Below the pieces are notes generated by a model, which saw only the letters and a program-made list of their open reading frames with translations, was not told the origin of the DNA and searched no databases. A stretch of 14,721 bases of DNA, taken from positions 1-14,721 of the forward strand of contig JBAVTG010000181.1 of the NCBI GenBank assembly GCA_049696015.1. Reading direction: 5' to 3'. Below are positions 6,054 through 13,310 of the stretch, one piece after another (the stretch's first letter is position 1; each line of letters opens with the position of its first letter). The position numbers were made by a program, and so were the translations under genes. This DNA comes from JANMEX01 sp049696015. GTDB lineage: Bacteria; Pseudomonadota; Alphaproteobacteria; Rhizobiales; Rhizobiaceae.

Positions 6054-7030
6054 ATATCGCACCTGTCTTTGATCCAGCACGCACTATTGAAATCTCGCGT
6101 TTGGTTAGCGCACCGCGCGAACTCGTGTTCAAAGTGTTTAGCCAGGCCAAGCTCATTGACCCATGGTGGGGACCGGACGGTTTCCGCAACGAGACCCATG
6201 AAATGGGGTTCTTCCCCGGCGGCCTGTGGCGCTACACCATGCATGGGCCGGATGGAAAAGAGTGGCCCAACTGGATCCGTTACAAGACCATCACCCCGCC
6301 CGAACTGATCACCTATGATCATGGCGGCGAGATCACCGAACCGGCCATGTTTGAAGGTTGCATCAGACTGGAAGCGCAGGGCGCAAAGACGCTGGTGACA
6401 CTATCACTGCTCCTGCCAACGTCAGAGGCACGCGAGGCTGCCGTCAAGTTCGGAGCGGTCGAGGGCGGCGAGCAGAATCTGGCGCGGCTTGATGCCTATG
6501 TGCAGGCAGAAGCAGCGAAAGCTGGCGCACCGATGAAGAATAAGCCCTTCATCATCTCCCGCACATATGATGCGCCGCGCCAATTGGTGTTTGATTGCTT
6601 CACAAGTATTGACCGTATCAGCAAATGGTGGGGCCCCAAGGGCGTCAAGATTGTCAAAGCCAAAATGGACCTGCGCCCGGGCGGGACTTACCACTATGGA
6701 ATGATGGCGGGCGACGCGCCGGTTATGTGGGGGCGTCAAGTCTACCGCGAGATTACCCCGCCGTCGCGCATTGTGTTGATCAATTCCTTTTCGGATGAAA
6801 ACGGCGGCCTCACCCGCCATCCCGGCGCGCCGGACTGGCCAATCGAACTCTACTCCACCTTCACCTTTGACGAGGACCCCCCCGGCAAGACCAAACTGAC
6901 CATACGCTGGGAACTGATGGACAACGCCACTGACTCTGAACGCGCAACGTTCCTTGGCGGCTTCGACTCCATGAACATGGGCTGGACTGGCACACTGGAC
7001 CAGCTTGGCGACTACCTCAAAACGGCGTAG
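6050..7030 (+). CDS. Two fused SRPBCC domains in one protein
   Basis: 326 residues with two complete SRPBCC/AHSA1-like domains. Domain 1 (about 11-155) starts RTIEISRLVSAPRELVFKVF and has WWGPDGF at 39-45. Domain 2 (about 164-325) starts KPFIISRTYDAPRQLVFDCF and has KWWGPKG at 192-198. They are joined by a short alanine-rich linker (AEAAKAGAP). A methionine at 162 sits at the start of domain 2 but has no ribosome-binding site, consistent with a former separate gene now fused. Domain 1 is closer to the preceding gene than to domain 2. Most relatives have one domain of about 140-160 residues, so the length is twice the usual. AAGGAA at 6037-6042 and the 4-bp overlap with the previous gene decide the start. 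Confidence 0.88.
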   Translation: MNIAPVFDPARTIEISRLVSAPRELVFKVFSQAKLIDPWWGPDGFRNETHEMGFFPGGLWRYTMHGPDGKEWPNWIRYKTITPPELITYDHGGEITEPAMFEGCIRLEAQGAKTLVTLSLLLPTSEAREAAVKFGAVEGGEQNLARLDAYVQAEAAKAGAPMKNKPFIISRTYDAPRQLVFDCFTSIDRISKWWGPKGVKIVKAKMDLRPGGTYHYGMMAGDAPVMWGRQVYREITPPSRIVLINSFSDENGGLTRHPGAPDWPIELYSTFTFDEDPPGKTKLTIRWELMDNATDSERATFLGGFDSMNMGWTGTLDQLGDYLKTA

Positions 7031-7049
7031 GCTCACACGGATGCAACGA

Positions 7050-7074
7050 CGCGCCGCATCTCCGCGGCGGCGCG
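7050..7074 (+). other. GC-rich hairpin between two operon genes
   Basis: CGCGCCGC (7050-7057) pairs perfectly with GCGGCGCG (7067-7074) around a 9-base loop, in the 63-bp gap before the membrane-anchored SRPBCC gene. There is no T-tract, so it is not a classical terminator. It could act in mRNA processing or stability, lowering or separating expression of the downstream part of the operon. Confidence 0.4.
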
Positions 7075-7093
7075 CGAAATCATGGAGGCATTC

Positions 7094-7621
7094 ATGCTCT
7101 GGCTCATCCTCAAGTCCATCCTGACCGCCATCGTCCTCTTCCTTGTATACGCATGGTTCAAGCCCAAGACTTTCCGCGTCGAACGCTCAACCGTCATCAA
7201 TGTGCCGTCAGAAAAGGTCTTCAAACATGTCGCCGACTTCCACAAATGGCAGGCGTGGTCACCTTGGGAGGGGCTCGACCCGGACCTGAAACGCACCTAT
7301 TCCGGAGCACAGGAAGGCGTCGGCGCTGTCTATGCCTGGGAAGGCAACAAAAAAGTTGGCGCCGGCCGCATGGAGTTGACCAAGGCTGATCCCAAGACTG
7401 GCCTCAGCCTCACCCTTGATTTTTTCAGACCGTTCAAGGCCAGCAACATCACAGACATTGCCTTCGCGCCGGACGCTGGCGGCACGAGGGTGAACTGGGC
7501 AATGCACGGACCTCATCCATTTGTCATGCGGCTGATGTCTGTTTTTTTCAGCATGGACAAGATGGTAGGCAAGGACTTTGAAAAAGGGCTTGCGCAGCTG
7601 AAAGCGGTATCTGAAAACTAG
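7094..7621 (+). CDS. Membrane-anchored SRPBCC/polyketide-cyclase-like protein
   Basis: 175 residues. An N-terminal hydrophobic segment (LWLILKSILTAIVLFLVYAW, residues 2-21) should anchor the protein in the inner membrane. A SRPBCC domain follows from about residue 30 (VERSTVINVPSEKVFKHVAD, then WQAWSPWEGLDPDLKRTYSG), closing with FEKGLAQLKAV. This is the polyketide cyclase/dehydrase-like branch, distinct from its WWGP neighbours. An ATG at 7082 lies 12 bases earlier in frame, but a perfect GGAGG (7084-7088) sits inside that extension, 5 bases before the ATG at 7094, so 7094 is chosen. It is separated from the tandem-domain gene by 63 bp with a hairpin and from the MFS gene by 39 bp. Its membrane location could bring a ligand-binding domain near the exporter; this is inference. 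Confidence 0.86.
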   Translation: MLWLILKSILTAIVLFLVYAWFKPKTFRVERSTVINVPSEKVFKHVADFHKWQAWSPWEGLDPDLKRTYSGAQEGVGAVYAWEGNKKVGAGRMELTKADPKTGLSLTLDFFRPFKASNITDIAFAPDAGGTRVNWAMHGPHPFVMRLMSVFFSMDKMVGKDFEKGLAQLKAVSEN

Positions 7622-7660
7622 GGTCCCGCCCCTTGGGTTCCAACTCCGCCGGAGCAATTC

Positions 7661-9193
7661 ATGACCGATATGAACAAGGCCACGCCGCTGGCCGGGCGGC
7701 GTGAATGGATCGGGCTTGGCATCCTTTCTATCGCCTGCCTGATCTATTCGATGGATCTGTCGGTCCTGTTTTTGGCGATACCGGCCATTGTTGCGGACTT
7801 GCAGCCCGATGCGGCGCAAATCCTGTGGATCAACGACATCTACGGCTTCATGGTCGCTGGCTTTCTGGTGACCATGGGAACGCTCGGCGACCGTGTCGGC
7901 CGCCGCAAGGTGCTGCTCATCGGCGCAGCTGCCTTTGGCGCAGCCTCCATTCTGGCGGCCTTTTCGTCTTCGGCAACAATGCTGATCTCCTCGCGCGCGC
8001 TGCTCGGCATCGCCGGCGCTACGATTGCGCCCTCAACTCTCTCCTTGATCGTCAACATGTTCCGCAATCAGAGCGAACGGAACCGCGCCATCGGCATCTG
8101 GGGCACGGCGTTTTCCGTCGGCGGGCTGATTGGCCCGGTGATCGGCGGTGTGTTGCTGCAATATTTTCACTGGGGCTCGGTGTTCCTCATTAACGTGCCG
8201 ATCATGGCTGCGCTGCTGGCCTCCGCGCCATTCCTGTTGCCCGAATACCACAACGAACAAGCCGGAAAACTTGACCTCGTCAGCGTCGCTCTTTCGCTCA
8301 TGGCCGTCTTGCCGGTGATTTATGGATTAAAGGAAATCGCCGCCTACGGCTTTCAGGCATCGGCGCTGCTGCCGATTTTCGTCGGTACCATTTTCGGACT
8401 TCTCTTCATCCGCCGCCAGAAAGCGCTGACTGATCCGCTGATTGATCTGGCGCTGTTTCGCCTGCCCGCTTTCAATGTCTCACTGATGGTCAACCTGGCA
8501 GGCGTGTTTTTTGTCTTCGGCATTTTTCTGTTTCAAAACCAGTATTTGCAGCTGGTGCTTGGTCTATCGCCGCTTGACGCCGGACTTTGGTCGGTTGCAC
8601 CGTCCCTTGTGTTCACGCTGATGTCGCTGCATGCTTGGCGGGTGACAGAGCGATTTGGCGCTGTGCGATCCGTGGTATTCGGCCTGGTTGTATATGCGGT
8701 TGGTGTTGCCTGCATGGGTCTGGCTGCCTTGATGCAAAATCTTTACGGCATCCTCGGCTCATCGATGATCATTGCCATCGGTTTCGTGCCAGTCATCCTG
8801 ACCACCACCGGCCTCATCGTCGGCTCCGCCCCACCGGAACGTGCCGGCTCTGCCTCCGCCATTTCGGAAACCAGCGCCGAATTTGGCGGAGCGCTTGGTG
8901 TGGCGCTGCTTGGAAGCTTGAGCACTTTCATTTACCGCGCAATGACCACCGGCGCGGACTTTAGCTCCCTGCCCGCCGAGGCCGCCGCCGCCAGCCGCGC
9001 CTCGCTCGGGGCCGCGGTAGAGGAGGCCAAAAAGCTGAACATCATTGATGCACCATGGTTGTCTCTGGCACGCGACGCTTTTGCCAATGGCTTTGCGCTC
9101 TCCTGCTTTGTTGGCTCAACAACGTTGATGGCACTGGCCTGGTTTGCCGCACGGGTTTTTGCCTCCGGTGAGGTCAAAGTTGGTGAACACTGA
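7661..9193 (+). CDS. MFS multidrug exporter, DHA2 (14-TMS, QacA/SmvA-like)
   Basis: A 510-residue inner-membrane protein, the length usual for the 14-helix DHA2 drug:proton antiporters. Seen: MDLSVLFLAIPAI (31-43, motif D1 with its membrane aspartate), WINDIYGF (56-63), motif A GTLGDRVGRRK (73-83) between helices 2 and 3, and the antiporter motif C GGLIGPVIGGVLL (154-166). The LWINDIYGF region is typical of the SmvA/QacA branch, which exports quaternary ammonium compounds and methyl viologen in other bacteria; the actual substrate here is unknown. CGGAG just before the ATG is a reasonable ribosome-binding site. Located 39 bp after the membrane-anchored SRPBCC gene and overlapping the DUF922 gene by 11 bp, it is part of the ArsR-headed operon and is the likely output of the regulator. 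Confidence 0.93.
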   Translation: MTDMNKATPLAGRREWIGLGILSIACLIYSMDLSVLFLAIPAIVADLQPDAAQILWINDIYGFMVAGFLVTMGTLGDRVGRRKVLLIGAAAFGAASILAAFSSSATMLISSRALLGIAGATIAPSTLSLIVNMFRNQSERNRAIGIWGTAFSVGGLIGPVIGGVLLQYFHWGSVFLINVPIMAALLASAPFLLPEYHNEQAGKLDLVSVALSLMAVLPVIYGLKEIAAYGFQASALLPIFVGTIFGLLFIRRQKALTDPLIDLALFRLPAFNVSLMVNLAGVFFVFGIFLFQNQYLQLVLGLSPLDAGLWSVAPSLVFTLMSLHAWRVTERFGAVRSVVFGLVVYAVGVACMGLAALMQNLYGILGSSMIIAIGFVPVILTTTGLIVGSAPPERAGSASAISETSAEFGGALGVALLGSLSTFIYRAMTTGADFSSLPAEAAAASRASLGAAVEEAKKLNIIDAPWLSLARDAFANGFALSCFVGSTTLMALAWFAARVFASGEVKVGEH

Positions 9194-9806
9194 TATTGCC
9201 GCAGATAAAGGGCTTGGCCGCTTCCGGCCCGCATTTGCCTGCCTGGTTGCACTTGCAGCGTCAACTGCCAATGCGCAGGACTGGCAACCGAGCGAGCAGG
9301 TCAAGCCCTACGCGATCTCCGGTTCAACCGGGCCGGAGCTCTATGAAGCCATCGGCGAAAAAGGTCCGCTGATCGGCGCAACCCGTGCCATCGCCATCAC
9401 AACATGGGATCTCAAATGGCGGCGGGACTACCGGCCCGATGGCACTTCTTGCGTACTCAAATCCGCCATACCGTTTCTCACGATCACCTACAGGCTGCCG
9501 AAGCCTGCAGCAAAACCTCGCGGCGCGACTGCCAAAAACTGGGAAACCTTTGCAAACGGCATTGCCGCACACGAGAAAGTTCATGGGCGCGACATCATGT
9601 CGATGGTCAACCAGATCATCGCGGCCACTGTCGGCTTGCGCGTGGATAATGATCCGGATTGCAAGGCCATCCGCGCTGAAGTGCTGAAACAGGTGGAAGC
9701 TGCAAACGAAGCTTACAAAGCCAAAAGCCGGGCTTTCGATCAAATCGAAATGTCAAAGGACGGAGCCATTCAAAAGTTGATCCTGGCCCTTGTGAATGGC
9801 GGCTAG
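9183..9806 (+). CDS. DUF922 family secreted putative Zn-dependent protease
   Basis: 207 residues from a GTG start. The N-terminus is a signal peptide: a basic stretch to FRPAFACLVALAASTANA, cleaved before QDW at about residue 32, so the protein should be periplasmic or secreted. HEKVH at 130-134 matches the HExxH zinc site, in the context AAHEKVHGRD. The family (DUF922) is annotated as predicted secreted Zn-dependent proteases, with activity mostly unproven. The C-terminal third is helical and charged. An upstream TTG at 9144 lies deep in the MFS gene and would spoil the signal peptide; GGTGAGG at 9167-9173 is properly spaced for GTG 9183 (or TTG 9180). The 11-bp overlap with the exporter gene suggests translational coupling. 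Its link to SRPBCC proteins and efflux is unclear. Confidence 0.82.
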   Translation: MNTDIAADKGLGRFRPAFACLVALAASTANAQDWQPSEQVKPYAISGSTGPELYEAIGEKGPLIGATRAIAITTWDLKWRRDYRPDGTSCVLKSAIPFLTITYRLPKPAAKPRGATAKNWETFANGIAAHEKVHGRDIMSMVNQIIAATVGLRVDNDPDCKAIRAEVLKQVEAANEAYKAKSRAFDQIEMSKDGAIQKLILALVNGG

Positions 9807-9879
9807 CCTTTTCCCTGCCACACTTGCCGCCCAGCTTTGAAGTGCAGCGTTCTGGACGCTCAGCCAAGAGGAGGACAAC

Positions 9880-10083
9880 ATGTCTGTCGCACGTGTCACT
9901 GAAATTATCTCAGCGTCTAACGTAAGTTTTGAAGATGCGATAAAGAACGGCATCGCCCGCGCCTGCGAAACGCTCAAGAACGTCGAAAGCGCCTGGGTAA
10001 AAGATCAGAAAATGTCGATCAAGAACGGCAAGATCGCCGAGTATCGTGTCAATCTCAAAGTGACATTCATACTCGCCGAATAG
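9880..10083 (+). CDS. Dodecin, flavin-binding storage protein
   Basis: 67 residues, the usual dodecin length. Dodecins form hollow dodecamers that bind and store FMN, riboflavin or related flavins and shield the cell from their photochemistry. Seen: SVARVTEIISASNVSFEDAI (residues 2-21, first strand and start of the helix), W39 in VESAWVKDQ where the flavin-stacking tryptophan of the family lies, and the closing strand EYRVNLKVTFIL (54-65). AGAGGAGG (9867-9874) 5 bases before the ATG is a very strong ribosome-binding site, implying high expression. The gene is 73 bp after DUF922 on the same strand, so it may be the last gene of the operon or have its own promoter; none was recognised. No terminator was seen in the 58 bp before the convergent GGDEF-EAL gene. 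Confidence 0.93.
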   Translation: MSVARVTEIISASNVSFEDAIKNGIARACETLKNVESAWVKDQKMSIKNGKIAEYRVNLKVTFILAE

Positions 10084-10141
10084 GCGCGCCTCTCCGTTTT
10101 GCAGGCCTGAATGCCCGGCCGCATTGCACACCAGTTGGCAG

Positions 10142-12535
10142 TTAGCCGGCCTTTCTTACAGCGCTCAGGGCATTTTGCGACGCAGAGACACCGTCCATAA
10201 ACCGCCCGGTTTCGCTCAGCAGGAAGCCGGCAATTTCAATGGACGGGATCGGCCGGCCAAAATGGAAACCCTGCATTTGGTTGCAGGCCATCTTTGACAG
10301 GAATTCGGCCTGGCCGGCGTTCTCGACACCCTCGGCCGTCACGTTCAGATTGAGAATCTTGCCGAGCCGCGCAATCGTTTCAAGGATATCGCGTGCGGTT
10401 TTGTCCTTCTCGATCGACTTGATGAATGACTGGTCGATTTTCAATTTGTCGAACGGAAATTTCAGCAGGTATGACAAGCTTGAATAGCCGGTGCCGAAAT
10501 CGTCAAGCGCGGTCATCACGCCCAATTGCTTCAATTCGCCAAGTGCGGCCAGCGCTTCTTCGGTATTGTCGACAAACAAGCCTTCGGTAATCTCCAGTTC
10601 AAGCCGGTGGGGCTCAAGGCCGCTGGCATAAAGGGCCTTGCGCGTCGCCCCGACAATGCGCCGGTTATGAAACTGCTGCGGTGACAGGTTCACCGAAATC
10701 GTCATGTGTGCAGGCCATTCCTTGGCTGTCTTGCAAGCTTCCAGCAGCACCCAGTCGCCGATATCGCTGATCAATCCGGTCTTCTCCGCCAGCGGTATGA
10801 AATCCGCTGGTGAAACCATGCCTCGCGTGGGGTGGTTCCAGCGGATCAGCGCTTCAAACCCGATGGTCCGGTCGTCTACGGCCGATACCAGCGGCTGGAA
10901 ATAGAGCTGGAATTCATTGGCTTTGACTGCCGCACGCAACTCTTGCTCCAACAAACGCCTGTCTCGCACGATGTCGTCCATTTCAACTTCAAAGAAGCGG
11001 TATGTGCCTTTGCCGTCTTCCTTGGCGCGGTACAGCGCAAGGTCGGCGCTGTTGAGCAGCGTCTGCTCATCACGCCCGTCTTTGGGGCCAAGTGCAATAC
11101 CGATCGAAACGCCAACGCAGTTCAACTGTCCCTCGATCTCAAACGGACGTTCGACGGTCTCGATGATCTTTTCAGCTAACGCCGACAGAGCCGGAATCGA
11201 CGTGTCATTGCGCAACAGAATGGCAAATTCGTCGCCGCCAAGCCTTGCCACCACATCATTTTCGCGCAAGGCGCGCTTCAGCCGCCCTCCGACTTCAACC
11301 AGCAGCGCATCGCCCGCCTTGTGTCCCTTGGTGTCGTTGATCAGCTTGAACCCATCCAGATCAAGATAGAAAACGGCAAAATGCGCCCCTGCCGCAACCC
11401 GCCGGTCTGCCAGACAACGACTGACGGTCTGCGAGAAGTTTGTGCGGTTGGTGAGCCCCGTCAGCGCGTCATTGTGCGCCAGAAACGCAATGCGCTCCTT
11501 CGATTGCTTGTCAGCGGTGATATCGGAGGCGGCGCCGCGAAAGCCAGCGAACTGGCCGTCACTGCCAAACAACGGCTTGCCGCTCAAGAGGATCCACACT
11601 TCCTCCTGTCCGGGCTTGCAAATGTGCAGCTCATGCCCGGAAAACGGTTGGCGCGCATTGACCCTTGCCAGAAATTCGCCCACGCCTTTTCCTGCGATAT
11701 CACTGCGCTCGCCAAGCGGCTTCACAACGCCCAGCATGGCAATTGTTTCAATCAATTCTGCCTCAATACCAGTCGCCATGTGAAAGCGCTGCGTCCCACG
11801 CGTCATCCGTCCATCCACGTCCGTTTCCCATAGCCAGTCACCGGCGCTTTCTTCGAAATCCTTGAGCAGCAGTCCGATAATGGAAGCCTGTTCCTCAACG
11901 CGCTGTTCGGAAATCCGGTTTGACGCAAACGTGCGTGCAATTGTCATGGAGGCAATAAGCAGACATCCGGCGTACATCACCAGAAGCGCCGCCACAGCGA
12001 CATCTCCCGGCCCGCTGCTGATGTGAAGCGCAGCGGCAAATGTACTCGCCAGTCCCAGAACATATCCGGCCATCGCCCTTGGCACCATGTATAGTGCGAA
12101 GCAACCGCCGCCCATCATGCCCGCCACAAAGGCAACGCAGATGAGTTTGGTTGGCAGATCGCCGCCGGGATAGGCAATGAGCGGCAGTGCGCCCCAGATA
12201 AGGCCAAGAAATGTCGAATTGCGTGACACTTTCCTCAGCGTGCGGGCCGAAACACGGGTTGGAAACGGCAGCTGGTACGATTTTTTCCAAAAAACAAATC
12301 CGGTAAAAGCCATCAGGAATATCACTGCAGCCCAGACATAGGCGAGCAAGGCAAATGGCTTGGCAGAGAATGCAGCAGCAATAATCGCCGCGTTGATTGC
12401 ATTGGCCGCCATCATCAGAGGCGTCACGCCAATCACCGACTTGAGCTGATAGGCGCGGAATTCACCCGCGTCCCGTGCATCTTGCCCGATCGAGAGTGAT
12501 AGGTTCTGTTTAAAAAACGCCTGCAGCGCAGTCAT
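10142..12535 (-). CDS. Membrane PAS-GGDEF-EAL cyclic-di-GMP protein
   Basis: 797 residues. N-terminal hydrophobic segments at about 33-55, 62-83, 108-122, 130-151, 155-171 and 178-199 form a membrane sensor of unrecognised type. A PAS-like region spans about 225-340 (GDWLWETDVDGRM, then GFRGAASDIT). The GGDEF domain (350-515) has an intact GGDEF (433-437) and an RxxD inhibitory site (REND, 424-427) exactly five residues upstream. The EAL domain (525-775) keeps EALIRW (561-566), N616, DDFGTGYSS (678-686), K698 and EGVE (735-738). Both cyclic-di-GMP synthesis and hydrolysis are therefore possible; which dominates cannot be told. The ATG is preceded on the minus strand by AAGGTGGGG, a good ribosome-binding site. 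It stands alone and converges on the dodecin gene. Confidence 0.96.
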   Translation of the reverse strand: MTALQAFFKQNLSLSIGQDARDAGEFRAYQLKSVIGVTPLMMAANAINAAIIAAAFSAKPFALLAYVWAAVIFLMAFTGFVFWKKSYQLPFPTRVSARTLRKVSRNSTFLGLIWGALPLIAYPGGDLPTKLICVAFVAGMMGGGCFALYMVPRAMAGYVLGLASTFAAALHISSGPGDVAVAALLVMYAGCLLIASMTIARTFASNRISEQRVEEQASIIGLLLKDFEESAGDWLWETDVDGRMTRGTQRFHMATGIEAELIETIAMLGVVKPLGERSDIAGKGVGEFLARVNARQPFSGHELHICKPGQEEVWILLSGKPLFGSDGQFAGFRGAASDITADKQSKERIAFLAHNDALTGLTNRTNFSQTVSRCLADRRVAAGAHFAVFYLDLDGFKLINDTKGHKAGDALLVEVGGRLKRALRENDVVARLGGDEFAILLRNDTSIPALSALAEKIIETVERPFEIEGQLNCVGVSIGIALGPKDGRDEQTLLNSADLALYRAKEDGKGTYRFFEVEMDDIVRDRRLLEQELRAAVKANEFQLYFQPLVSAVDDRTIGFEALIRWNHPTRGMVSPADFIPLAEKTGLISDIGDWVLLEACKTAKEWPAHMTISVNLSPQQFHNRRIVGATRKALYASGLEPHRLELEITEGLFVDNTEEALAALGELKQLGVMTALDDFGTGYSSLSYLLKFPFDKLKIDQSFIKSIEKDKTARDILETIARLGKILNLNVTAEGVENAGQAEFLSKMACNQMQGFHFGRPIPSIEIAGFLLSETGRFMDGVSASQNALSAVRKAG

Positions 12536-12651
12536 AAGGTCCCCACCTTTTGATGATCCGAAAAGGACTGTGGCTGCACTTTAAGGCGGGAAAGCTAACC
12601 AGAAGTAACGCTGAGGTTGCATATCGCTGCATGGTTAACGCAGGGGAAGTT

Positions 12652-12681
12652 TGCACTGCACATGCACACGACTGCACTGCA
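12652..12681. repeat. Spaced direct repeat TGCACTGCA
   Basis: TGCACTGCA occurs at 12652-12660 and 12673-12681, exactly 21 bp apart, about two helical turns. It lies some 120-145 bp before the start of the GGDEF-EAL gene. The spacing suits a protein-binding pair, but no known regulator consensus was recognised. Confidence 0.4.
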
Positions 12682-12690
12682 ACAACGTTA

Positions 12691-12724
12691 GCGCCTCCAT
12701 AATGTGCGATAAAGCGGGAGGCGC
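12691..12724 (-). terminator. Possible terminator hairpin of the Kazal-like gene
   Basis: GCGCCTCC (12691-12698) pairs perfectly with GGAGGCGC (12717-12724) around an 18-base loop. It lies 69 bp past the stop of the minus-strand Kazal-like gene. It is not followed by a T-tract on either strand, and the loop is large, so the terminator role is tentative. Confidence 0.33.
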
Positions 12725-12784
12725 CGAAGGGCAAACGGAAAGGCGCGCCGAATGCACGCCGAATGCCCGTAAAACCGCGCCGAA
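12722..12784. repeat. Four short CGCCGAA repeats
   Basis: CGCCGAA occurs at 12722-12728, 12746-12752, 12757-12763 and 12778-12784. The middle two extend to CGCCGAATGC. The start-to-start distances are 24, 11 and 21 bp. They sit directly downstream of the Kazal-like gene; function unknown. Confidence 0.45.
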
Positions 12785-12792
12785 TATGCTTT

Positions 12793-13242
12793 CTAACCAC
12801 CACCGGCGTTTGGGATATCGCCGCAATCGCCGTCAGCAATAATTTGGAACCCGGAAGCCTCGGCAACACAGTCGTTGGCGAATGTTCTGAGCACCCTGCC
12901 ACGTCTGGCGCAGACCGGGGCACTGATCAGCGGGCAGGCAACGCCGACACCCGGGTCAGGATAAGGCTCCGCCCGTGGCGGTCTGGGGGGACGGGGCGTC
13001 AATGGCGGGCGGCTGCGGCATTCGCCGCGATAGAGAATGTCAAACCCGCGCTGATCGGCAACGCAGGCGTTGGATATTGTCTGCCGTTCGCCATAGCGTG
13101 TAGCGCAGACCGGTTGATAGATGCGCGGGCAATAGCCGCCGGCACGCGGCGGCGGGCCCTGTTCGTCGACGGTAACCGTGCAGGCGGCGAGCGTGGCGCA
13201 GAAAAGCCCCAGCAGACCGAATGTCATTGTGCGGGTTTTCAT
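12793..13242 (-). CDS. Lipoprotein with two Kazal-like repeats
   Basis: 149 residues. A lipoprotein signal (KTRTMTFGLLGLFCATLAAC) ends in the lipobox LAAC with the lipidated cysteine at 21, so the mature protein is membrane-attached. Two repeats follow, 38-75 (CPRIYQPVCA...NACVA...GEC) and 103-140 (CPLISAPVCA...NDCVA...GDC), joined by a proline-rich linker (79-97). Both have exactly the spacing C-x7-C-x13-C-x14-C. The pattern C-P-...-PVCA...N-x-C...G-x-C is that of Kazal-type serine protease inhibitor domains, but with four cysteines instead of six. A role in guarding the envelope against proteases is a family-based guess. AGGGAG 6 bases before the ATG at 13242 fixes the start; the longer in-frame ATG at 13341 lacks one and would bury the signal peptide. 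Transcribed divergently from the EamA gene. Confidence 0.85.
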   Translation of the reverse strand: MKTRTMTFGLLGLFCATLAACTVTVDEQGPPPRAGGYCPRIYQPVCATRYGERQTISNACVADQRGFDILYRGECRSRPPLTPRPPRPPRAEPYPDPGVGVACPLISAPVCARRGRVLRTFANDCVAEASGFQIIADGDCGDIPNAGGG

Positions 13243-13256
13243 CTCAAACTCCCTGT

Positions 13257-13310
13257 ATGCCTTGCCCTTGAAAGTTGAGCATAGCCCGATTGGACTGAGG
13301 TGCAAGGCAT
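13257..13310. repeat. Inverted repeat in the divergent Kazal/EamA interval
   Basis: ATGCCTTGC (13257-13265) and its exact complement GCAAGGCAT (13302-13310) are separated by 36 bp. The pair brackets the predicted promoter of the Kazal-like gene, so a repressor binding both arms could control it. The equivalent RNA hairpin could also form on the plus-strand side. Confidence 0.45.
13278..13305 (-). promoter_or_regulatory. Possible promoter of the Kazal-like gene
   Basis: On the minus strand TTGCAC (complement of 13300-13305) and TATGCT (complement of 13278-13283) are spaced 16 bases apart, giving a start near 13271 and a leader of about 30 bases with the AGGGAG ribosome-binding site. The -35 matches consensus at three and the -10 at four of six positions, so it is only a moderate candidate. 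Confidence 0.4.

Larger units (their letters stand above)
12536..12792. other. Gene-free interval between two minus-strand genes
   Basis: 257 bp without a credible gene. It contains the leader of the GGDEF-EAL gene and the 3' side of the Kazal-like gene. Seen in it: a spaced 9-bp direct repeat (12652-12681), an 8-bp hairpin (12691-12724) and four copies of CGCCGAA (12722-12784). No promoter close to consensus was recognised on either strand. Confidence 0.6.

Noticed and set aside
9144..9182. TTG start for the DUF922 protein at 9144
   Set aside because: It would put 13 extra residues ahead of the signal peptide and lacks the well-spaced ribosome-binding site present before 9183.
10110..10125. 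Hairpin AATGC/GCATT between dodecin and the GGDEF-EAL gene as a terminator
   Set aside because: The stem is only 5 bp and no T-tract follows on either strand.
12510..12923. Minus-strand open frame between the GGDEF-EAL and Kazal-like genes
   Set aside because: It overlaps both genes, has no recognisable domain and no ribosome-binding site; the interval is better read as non-coding.
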